Below are positions 58,083 through 64,000 of a stretch of 64,000 nucleotides of DNA, piece by piece (the first letter of the stretch is position 1; every line of letters begins with the position of its first letter). The translations under genes were made by a program, and so were the position numbers. Source of the stretch: Pseudomonas luteola NBRC 103146 (GTDB taxonomy: Bacteria; Pseudomonadota; Gammaproteobacteria; Pseudomonadales; Pseudomonadaceae); NCBI RefSeq assembly GCF_002091675.1, contig NZ_BDAE01000001.1, forward strand, positions 372,001 to 436,000. Reading direction: 5' to 3'. Under the pieces are notes generated by a model. The model did no database searches, had not been told where the DNA came from, and worked only from the letters and a program-made list of their open reading frames with translations.

Positions 58083-59522
58083 TTAGTGCGCGATATCTTC
58101 CAGCGCCAGATTGCGAGTCTTGGGTCCGAAGCCGCCAATGGTAATCATCACGATCAGCATGCTGGTCACGATAAACGTGATCACGCCCGGCGTACCGAAG
58201 TGTTGGAGAAAGAGGCCGATCAGTACACTGCTGAAGACCGTGGAAAGGCGACTGAAGGAATAGCAGAACCCGACAGCACGGGCACGAATGGGCGTGGGAA
58301 ACAGCTCGCTCTGGTAGGAGTGGAAGCTAAAGGTCAGCCAGGCATTGCACAGGGTGATCATCGCCCCACATGCGATCAAACCAGTGGCTGAGCTTTGAAA
58401 CGCGAACAGGGTGCCGAACAGCATGGTGCCGATTGATGAACCCACGATCTGCCATTTGTTCTCGAAACGGTTAGCGATCTTTACGAACAACAAAGGTCCC
58501 AACGGGTAGGCCAGACTGATCACGAAGGCATAGGTCAGACTGTGGGTAACGCTGACGCCCTGGCCAGACAGCAAAGCTGGAAGCCAGTTGCCAAAACCGA
58601 AGAATCCAATGGCCTGGAAGATGTTGAAGACGATCAGCATGAGGGCGCGCCGGCGGTAGGGCGGTTGCCAGATTTCGGTGAAGCGCCCCTGGGTCTCGAA
58701 CGTAACCGCTTCGACGTGTGGCTCGGGAAGTGGGGCCTTGATGTCCCTGGCACAACGGGCTTCCAGGGTCGACAAAACCTGATCCGCCTCATCCAGACGG
58801 CCACGTTGCGCGAGCCAGCGGGGCGACTCGGGCAGGCGTGAGCGCAGCCACCAGATAAACAAGGCGAATACTGCACTGGCCAGTACAACCCAGCGCCAGC
58901 CGGAAATCCCGAAGGGGTCCTGCGGTACCAGCCAGGCCGACATCAGGGCGACCGCGGGTACGGACAGGAACTGGACGAAAAAGGCAAAGGCGAAGGCTGA
59001 CGTACGGATGCGCTTGGGCACCAGTTCGGATAGATAGGCGTCAATAGTGACCAGCTCGATTCCCAGCCCGATACCGACGAAGAACCGCATCACGATAATG
59101 CCTAGTGCTGTGCTTTGCAGACCCATGAGCACCGTAGCCGCGGTGTACCAGATAAGCGCAAAGGTAAAGATGCGCCGGCGGCCGAAACGGTCTGCGATGG
59201 GACTCAGCAGGCTTGCCCCTACGAACAGGCCCAGAAAGGTTGCCGAAGCGAACGCAGCCTGGTCGGCGATACCGAATACACCGGCGCTGCCAGTGGCAAA
59301 CAGTCCGGCGCGTATCAAGCCAGGGCTGATATAGGCGGTCTGGAACAGGTCGTACAGTTCGAAGAAACCGCCGATGGAAAGCAGGGCGATTAGTCGCCAG
59401 ATCGTTGCCGTGGCGGGTAGCCGGTCGATACGTGCCGAAATTTCGGCGGCACGCCGGTTGGAGAAAGCAGACGCTTCGGTGTCGGCAACCGATGAACCTG
59501 TCGTGAGCGAAGAAGAGGACAT
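58083..59522 (-). CDS. MFS transporter, metabolite:proton symporter type
   Basis: Start set at ATG 59522 (MSSSSLTTG); an ATG at 59555 is possible. The ~479-residue protein has 12 helices and sugar-porter-like motifs: IADRFGRRRIF after helix 2, RFFVGIGLGIELVTIDAYLSELVPKRIR, and PESPRWLAQRGRLDEA. Late helices include SYQSELFPTPIRARAVGFCYSFSRLS. The group carries organic acids, aromatics or sugars; the substrate is not determined. It is monocistronic. Confidence 0.88.
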   Translation of the reverse strand: MSSSSLTTGSSVADTEASAFSNRRAAEISARIDRLPATATIWRLIALLSIGGFFELYDLFQTAYISPGLIRAGLFATGSAGVFGIADQAAFASATFLGLFVGASLLSPIADRFGRRRIFTFALIWYTAATVLMGLQSTALGIIVMRFFVGIGLGIELVTIDAYLSELVPKRIRTSAFAFAFFVQFLSVPAVALMSAWLVPQDPFGISGWRWVVLASAVFALFIWWLRSRLPESPRWLAQRGRLDEADQVLSTLEARCARDIKAPLPEPHVEAVTFETQGRFTEIWQPPYRRRALMLIVFNIFQAIGFFGFGNWLPALLSGQGVSVTHSLTYAFVISLAYPLGPLLFVKIANRFENKWQIVGSSIGTMLFGTLFAFQSSATGLIACGAMITLCNAWLTFSFHSYQSELFPTPIRARAVGFCYSFSRLSTVFSSVLIGLFLQHFGTPGVITFIVTSMLIVMITIGGFGPKTRNLALEDIAH

Positions 59523-59689
59523 GCGCGAACATCCACAGAAGGGCGATATGCTCATCCTAGGAGAGTAGCGCTGATCTTAGGTTGCTAAAGATAAGGTTGG
59601 AAAGGATGTTTGCGACACCTAAGCATAGGTTTTCAGAAGAAATTGGTGAATTCTGCTTTTCTTGAGCATCTTGTTCGCAATAATAAAAA

Positions 59690-59727
59690 AGAGCAGAGCC
59701 CCTGGTGTCATTTCGAGCCAGGGGCCT
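59690..59727 (-). terminator. Terminator of the esterase gene
   Basis: GCCCCTGGCTCG pairs with CGA..CCAGGGGC-type arms (minus strand), and a T-run follows at 59690-59696. It lies about 10 bases after the esterase stop. Confidence 0.75.
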
Positions 59728-59732
59728 GTCTG

Positions 59733-60752
59733 TTACTTCAGATGCTTGCGCAATTCATCACCCGCCTGGGCGATGGCGCTCTGTACCGCAGGAACATCGT
59801 GGAAGACGTTAAGCAAGCCGTAGTCATGTATAAGGCCATTGTAGCGGACCTGCACCACATCCACCCCGGCTGCATTAAGCTTGCGGGCGTATGCCTCACC
59901 CTCATCGCGCAGCACATCGTACTCTGCGGTCTGCACCAGTGCGGGCGGTAAGCCTTTGAGCTGCTCAGTCGTAGCCTGCAGCGGCGAGGCATGAATTTCC
60001 TGGCGCTGCTTGGGATCGGTGGTGTAGTTATCCCAGAACCACTTCATCATGTTGCGGGTCAGGAAGTGCCCTTCAGCATAGGTGTCATACGAGCCGGTGT
60101 CGAAGTTGGCATCGGTGACAGGCCAGAGCAGCACCTGATAGCGGAGCTTGGGCGTGCCTTGCTCTTTCGCCATCAAGCTGACAACTGCCGCCATATTGCC
60201 GCCTACGCTGTTGCCTGCGACAGCCAGGCGAGAGCCATCTACGTTGATTTCTTTGCCATGCTCGGCGACCCAGCGGGTAGCGGCATAGGCCTGATTGATG
60301 GCTACCGGATAATGCGCCTCAGGCGAAGGCGTGTAATTCACGAAAACGGCCACCGCACCCGAGTCGACCACCAGATCCCGCACCAGACGCTGGTGAGTGG
60401 GGAAGTCACCCAGCACCCAGCCGCCACCGTGGAAGAACATGAACGCCGGCAGTGCCTTGGTGACACCGGCAGGTCGGACGATGGTCAGCGAAATCCTCTG
60501 CCCATCAGCGGTAATAGTCTTCTCGCTCACCTCTACGTTGGACAGATCGACCTTCACGCCTGATTGGGCACCCGTCAGGACAGCACGGGCATCCTTGGGC
60601 GAAAGTTGCTCGAGAGGCTTACCCCCGCTCTGGTTCAAGGTGTTCAGAAAACCTTGGGTGGTACGTTCAAGGCCGGCGTCATCTGCGGCCAGGGCATGAC
60701 CAGCGACCAGGGAAAGGGCAGAGACAGTGAACAGCTGAGCAAGCATTTTCAT
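59733..60752 (-). CDS. Secreted alpha/beta hydrolase of the HSL type
   Basis: The 339-residue esterase has a Sec signal (MLAQLFTVSALSLVAGHALA) and the hormone-sensitive-lipase hallmarks: oxyanion motif FFHGGGWVLGD, the nucleophile Ser in VAGNSVGGNMAA, the Asp in EYDVLRDEG and the His in NGLIHDYGLLN. It cleaves ester bonds in the periplasm or outside; the natural ester is unknown. It sits 46 bases downstream of the ohr gene on the same strand, so it may be part of the ohr transcript. Confidence 0.93.
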   Translation of the reverse strand: MKMLAQLFTVSALSLVAGHALAADDAGLERTTQGFLNTLNQSGGKPLEQLSPKDARAVLTGAQSGVKVDLSNVEVSEKTITADGQRISLTIVRPAGVTKALPAFMFFHGGGWVLGDFPTHQRLVRDLVVDSGAVAVFVNYTPSPEAHYPVAINQAYAATRWVAEHGKEINVDGSRLAVAGNSVGGNMAAVVSLMAKEQGTPKLRYQVLLWPVTDANFDTGSYDTYAEGHFLTRNMMKWFWDNYTTDPKQRQEIHASPLQATTEQLKGLPPALVQTAEYDVLRDEGEAYARKLNAAGVDVVQVRYNGLIHDYGLLNVFHDVPAVQSAIAQAGDELRKHLK

Positions 60753-60798
60753 GATCCGGTTCTCCAGGGACGCCGCGCTGGGGCGTCCCGCGTCAGGC

Positions 60799-61215
60799 TT
60801 AGACGAGGGTCAGGCGTACATCCACGTTGCCGCGGGTGGCATTTGAGTATGGGCAGACCTGATGGGCCTTCTCGATGATGTCCTGGGCTTTGGCACGATC
60901 CAGGCCCGGCACGCTGACGCGCAGTTCGATGTCCAGGGCAAAGCCGGTGGGGATCGGACCGATACCGACTTCTGCCGTCACGCTGAGATCACTGGGCAGC
61001 GCCACTTTTTCCTTAGCCGCTACAAACTTCATGGCGCCGATAAAGCAGGCCGAGTAACCCGCTGCAAACAGCTGCTCAGGGTTGGTTGCTTCGCCGCCTT
61101 GTCCGCCCAGCGCTTTTGGGGTAGCCAGTTTTACATCGAGAATACCGTCGGCGCTGATGGAACGACCGTCACGGCCACCGGTGCTGGTTGCGGAAGTCTT
61201 GTACAGAATGTTCAT
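60799..61215 (-). CDS. ohr: Organic hydroperoxide resistance protein Ohr
   Basis: Start set at ATG 61215 after GAGG. The ~138-residue thiol peroxidase detoxifies organic hydroperoxides. It has both active Cys: YSACFIGAMKFV and HQVCPYSNATRGNVDV, and the family Arg-loop TSTGGRDGR. The MarR-type repressor gene ohrR lies just upstream on the same strand. The spacing and two GATTAT-type repeats in between suggest redox-sensed repression. Confidence 0.96.
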   Translation of the reverse strand: MNILYKTSATSTGGRDGRSISADGILDVKLATPKALGGQGGEATNPEQLFAAGYSACFIGAMKFVAAKEKVALPSDLSVTAEVGIGPIPTGFALDIELRVSVPGLDRAKAQDIIEKAHQVCPYSNATRGNVDVRLTLV

Positions 61216-61238
61216 GTGCATCGTCCTCGGATTAATTT

Positions 61239-61254
61239 GATTATTGCGATAATC
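61239..61254. promoter_or_regulatory. Palindrome upstream of ohr (OhrR site candidate)
   Basis: GATTATTGCGATAATC is a near-perfect palindrome, 24 bases before the ohr start. A second half-site GATTATCGC lies at 61332-61340. OhrR repressors bind AT-rich palindromes at ohr promoters, so this is the best candidate; the binding itself is inferred. Confidence 0.6.
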
Positions 61255-61424
61255 ATTTGGTTTTAAAAAAACGACGTGGAAGTCGTTGCTCGTTACCGCG
61301 TTGTCTACAGGAATTAAGTTATTCCGATATTGATTATCGCGCAAACTATTTATTTGTGAGTCCGACGAACGGTTATTCCATGGGTTGGAGGGCGCGTCAG
61401 TGCTGCGGCCGCTTAGGCATGCCT

Positions 61425-61859
61425 CTATTGATTCAGGCTGTCGCGTAGCTTGATCAGGCTGGACCGAAGCTGCCCCATGTCATCATTACCCAGGCCACAG
61501 GCCAGTTGTACTGAGCCGTTGATTTCTTCGGCTTTCTTACGCAAGGTCTTCCCGGCCGCCGTCAGCTCGATCGAGAGGTTGCGTTCGTCCTGAAGGCTGC
61601 GCTTGCGGGTGACATAGCCTTCCGCTTCGAGCCGCTTGAGTACCGGTGTCAGCGCGCCGGAGTCCTGATGCAGGCGTTTGGCCAACTCCTTGAGCGTGAG
61701 ACCGTCGCTTTCCCAGAGCACCAGCATCATCAGGTATTGCGGATAGGTCAGGCCGACGGCTTCCAGAAGCGGCTTGTAGACCTTGGTCATGGCGAGGGAG
61801 GTGGAATACAGGGCAAAGCAGAGCTGCTGATCAAGTTTCAAACGGTCTTCGTCTTTCAT
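61425..61859 (-). CDS. ohrR: MarR family redox repressor OhrR
   Basis: The 144-residue protein has the winged-helix MarR fold (KELAKRLHQDSGALTPVLKRLEAEGYVTRKRSLQDERN) and the sensing Cys in LDQQLCFALYSTS near residue 14, the key position of OhrR. Oxidation of this Cys by organic peroxide lifts repression of ohr. The gene is followed by ohr on the same strand, separated by ~210 bases holding operator-like repeats. Confidence 0.92.
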   Translation of the reverse strand: MKDEDRLKLDQQLCFALYSTSLAMTKVYKPLLEAVGLTYPQYLMMLVLWESDGLTLKELAKRLHQDSGALTPVLKRLEAEGYVTRKRSLQDERNLSIELTAAGKTLRKKAEEINGSVQLACGLGNDDMGQLRSSLIKLRDSLNQ

Positions 61860-62043
61860 AGGATGGAGGTCTCGCAGGACGGCCCGGCTAATAGAAAAGA
61901 GCCATCATTCTAGCGTAGACGCTTCGCCAGGCGGAGCAACAATAAATACAAGGAATTCTGGGGTTGGGTGCCCATGGGGAAGTGGCATCCGGTACGATAC
62001 GGGCTTGCCCTTGGCTATACCTGTTCGAGACCCCGCCCACCCC

Positions 62044-63582
62044 ATGCGAATCCACGTCAGTTTTATCGACCGTGTCGGCATTACCCAGGAAGTGCTGGCG
62101 CTTCTGGGGGCGCGCAACCTCAATCTTGATGCAGTCGAGATGGTGCCGCCCAATGTCTATATCGATGCGCCGACCCTAAGTGCCGAGGTGCTGGAAGAGC
62201 TGCGTGGTGCACTGCTCACGGTGCGTGGGGTACAGGCTGTCCGAGTGGTGGATATCCTGCCAGGGCAGCGTCGTACGCTGCATCTGGATGCCTTGCTTGC
62301 CGCCATGGCCGACCCGGTTCTGGCCGTGGACCGCGAAGGTAGCATTCTGTTGGCCAACCCGGCCTTTGCCGCCATGGTGGACGACCCGTCGCCCCAGGGC
62401 GCGACGGTGGCTACGCTGTTCGATGATCCAGCTCTACAGCGGGAACTGCTGGAGCAGGCCTTTCGGATTCCCATGCGTGAGGTCACCTTGCGCGGGCAGG
62501 CACTCCTGCTGGATTCGACCCCAATCAGCGAGGCTGCCGAAGGCAACGCCCAGCGGCTAGCCGGTGGGCTGCTGACGCTTTACGCCCCCAGCCGGATCGG
62601 AGCCCGTCTTTCAGCGCTGCGCCATGACCCGGCCGAAGGCTTCGAATCGATCCTGGGCGACTCGGCACCGATACGTGCGCTCAAGGCCCGCGCCCAGCGA
62701 GTCGCGGCGCTGGATGCACCGCTGCTGATTCAGGGTGAGACAGGGACTGGTAAGGAGCTGGTAGCGCGGGCCTGTCATACGGTCAGCCCTCGTCGCAATG
62801 CGCCGTTTCTGGCACTCAACTGTGCGGCTCTGCCGGAAAGCCTCGCGGAAAGCGAGCTGTTTGGCTATGCGCCAGGCGCGTTCACCGGTGCCCAGCGCGG
62901 CGGCAAGCCCGGTCTTCTCGAGCTGGCCGACAAAGGCACCGTGTTTCTCGACGAGATTGGGGAGATGTCCCCGTATCTTCAGGCCAAGTTGCTGCGGTTT
63001 TTGTCTGACGGTACGTTTCGCCGGGTGGGCGGTGAGCGCGAACTGAAGGTCAATGTACGTATTTTGAGTGCCACGCATCGGGATCTGGAAAAGCGCGTTG
63101 CCGAAGGGACCTTTCGGGAGGATCTGTTCTACCGACTCAACGTCCTGAATCTCGACGTGCCGCCGCTGCGTGAGCGTGGGCAGGATATTCTGGTGCTGGC
63201 CCGGCATTTCATGCAGCAGGCCTGCGCCCAGATCCAGCGGCCCCCTTGCCGACTGGCGCCGGGAACGTATCCGGCACTTTTGAGCAATCGCTGGCCCGGC
63301 AATGTGCGGCAGCTTCAGAATGTCATTTTCCGGGCGGCGGCCATCAGCGAAAGCACCGTGGTGGATATTGGCGATCTGGATATTGCCGGCACGGAAGTCG
63401 CACGGCAGGTAGATGGCGAGGTAGACAGCCTGGATGAGGCAGTCTCAAGCTATGAGAAAGCCCTGCTCGAAAAACTCTACCCACACTACCCATCCAGTCG
63501 TCAATTGGCGGCCCGTCTCAAGACCTCTCACACCGCCATTGCCCACCGGCTGCGCAAGTATGGCATTCCCGGCAAGAGCTGA
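62044..63582 (+). CDS. TyrR/PhhR-type sigma-54 transcriptional activator
   Basis: Start set at ATG 62044 (MRIHVSFIDRVGITQEVL), giving 512 residues. It has the TyrR plan: N-terminal ACT domain, PAS domain (ALLAAMADPVLAVDREGSILLANPAFAAMV), AAA+ core with Walker A GETGTGKE, the sigma-54 contact loop GAFTGA, Walker B VFLDEIGEM, and a C-terminal helix-turn-helix (SSRQLAARLKTSHTAIAHRLRKYG). It therefore can drive sigma-54 promoters for aromatic amino acid use, as PhhR does. No phhA or hpd gene is in the window; its target is elsewhere. Confidence 0.9.
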   Translation: MRIHVSFIDRVGITQEVLALLGARNLNLDAVEMVPPNVYIDAPTLSAEVLEELRGALLTVRGVQAVRVVDILPGQRRTLHLDALLAAMADPVLAVDREGSILLANPAFAAMVDDPSPQGATVATLFDDPALQRELLEQAFRIPMREVTLRGQALLLDSTPISEAAEGNAQRLAGGLLTLYAPSRIGARLSALRHDPAEGFESILGDSAPIRALKARAQRVAALDAPLLIQGETGTGKELVARACHTVSPRRNAPFLALNCAALPESLAESELFGYAPGAFTGAQRGGKPGLLELADKGTVFLDEIGEMSPYLQAKLLRFLSDGTFRRVGGERELKVNVRILSATHRDLEKRVAEGTFREDLFYRLNVLNLDVPPLRERGQDILVLARHFMQQACAQIQRPPCRLAPGTYPALLSNRWPGNVRQLQNVIFRAAAISESTVVDIGDLDIAGTEVARQVDGEVDSLDEAVSSYEKALLEKLYPHYPSSRQLAARLKTSHTAIAHRLRKYGIPGKS

Positions 63583-63717
63583 GTGTTTTTCTACAAGGAC
63601 ACTGTTTGAAGACTTGGGCGAATTCGTCCGCGTCTTGCTGGTCTATGAGCCATAGACCGTTCGCGACGGACCTCCATGGAGGGGCTGTCATTAGTTTCTC
63701 AAGGATGAGCGGTGCTT

Positions 63718-64000
63718 ATGCCCCCAAACACGACCCAGTTGTACATGACCAACGCTCACCAAGACCCCGAGCAGCCACCTGCTGCGCTACAGGATGCGCT
63801 TGAACGCTACGGCCTGTTAGCCCATCCACGTTTGCCCGAACTTGCCGATATTGCCCGGCGAGCCCAGGAGACCTATTCCGTTTCGCAAGCCGTCATCCAC
63901 TTATGTGATGCAGAAGGGCTCTGGCTGGCCGCGGAGCAGGGCGGCTGCCCTACGGCCGAGGCCTATGCGCCCTGGGAAGAGGCATTAACGGCGACCGATA
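63718..64000 (+). CDS. GAF-domain protein (5' part)
   Basis: The gene is cut by the window end. From ATG 63718 the visible 94 residues begin with a Gln/Pro-rich head and run into an amphipathic start (LERYGLLAHPRLPELADIAR) and a GAF-type strand set (SVSQAVIHLCDAEGLWLAAEQGG). GAF domains sense small molecules and usually sit at the front of histidine kinases or diguanylate cyclases; the output part is out of view. ATG 63745 is an alternative start. Confidence 0.75.
   Translation, partial: MPPNTTQLYMTNAHQDPEQPPAALQDALERYGLLAHPRLPELADIARRAQETYSVSQAVIHLCDAEGLWLAAEQGGCPTAEAYAPWEEALTATD

Overview
The window reads as chromosomal DNA of a Pseudomonas-like gammaproteobacterium. GC content looks close to 60 %, genes are densely packed, and several loci match known Pseudomonas gene sets: a beta-alanine operon (bauR/bauA/bauC), a two-adaptor RND efflux operon like triABC, an ohr/ohrR pair, dctPQM, mltA and a TyrR/PhhR-type activator. 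The genus call rests on remembered gene content, not on a search. I found no rRNA, tRNA, CRISPR array, insertion sequence, integrase or phage gene. The window looks like ordinary core and accessory chromosome rather than a mobile island.

Layout. 1-482 is the 3' end of a sugar-binding protein. 524-3482 carries a gamma-glutamyltransferase-like enzyme and an OFA-type MFS transporter. 3483-4390 is a long AT-rich gap with an orphan terminator. 4391-7611 encodes a cytoplasmic triple-PAS chemoreceptor translationally coupled to a triple-CheW protein. 7673-13203 holds an ElaA acetyltransferase, a degenerate nuclease-like protein, a sugar porter, a Tat-exported SDR and an acidic protein. 13467-18479 holds a GH13 enzyme related to trehalose synthase, an mltA-FKBP pair, a secreted protein and a YkgJ-type Cys-cluster protein. 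18614-22500 is a membrane-dehydrogenase operon of the gluconate/fructose dehydrogenase type (Tat small subunit, GMC flavoprotein, triheme cytochrome c). 22662-26621 is the divergent bauR / bauA-bauC locus.

26659-31429 holds a lipoprotein, an acyltransferase 3, a small secreted protein, a coupled sulfotransferase-APS kinase pair and a cold-shock/DUF1294 fusion. 31487-34496 is the TRAP dicarboxylate transporter dctPQM, preceded by a sigma-54-like promoter and two identical-half-site palindromes. 35062-45320 is a run of mostly single genes: a lipoprotein, YjdM, IalB-like, GNAT, SDR, an EamA exporter, a zinc alcohol dehydrogenase with a divergent AraC regulator, a methyltransferase, a LEA-type lipoprotein, a COG4705 membrane protein and a phytanoyl-CoA dioxygenase-like enzyme. 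45565-58030 holds a GabP-type permease, a DUF1127 protein, triABC-like efflux, a LysR regulator, a Gln-rich secreted peptide, an M24B aminopeptidase and threonine aldolase. 58083-64000 holds an MFS transporter, an HSL-type esterase, ohr/ohrR, a TyrR-family sigma-54 activator and the start of a GAF protein cut by the window edge.

No complete new system is proven here. The items most worth a second look are the sulfotransferase/CysC module, the triple-PAS/triple-CheW pair, the nuclease-like protein that seems to have lost its catalytic residues, the dctP control region, and the small protein whose coding end lies inside a terminator.
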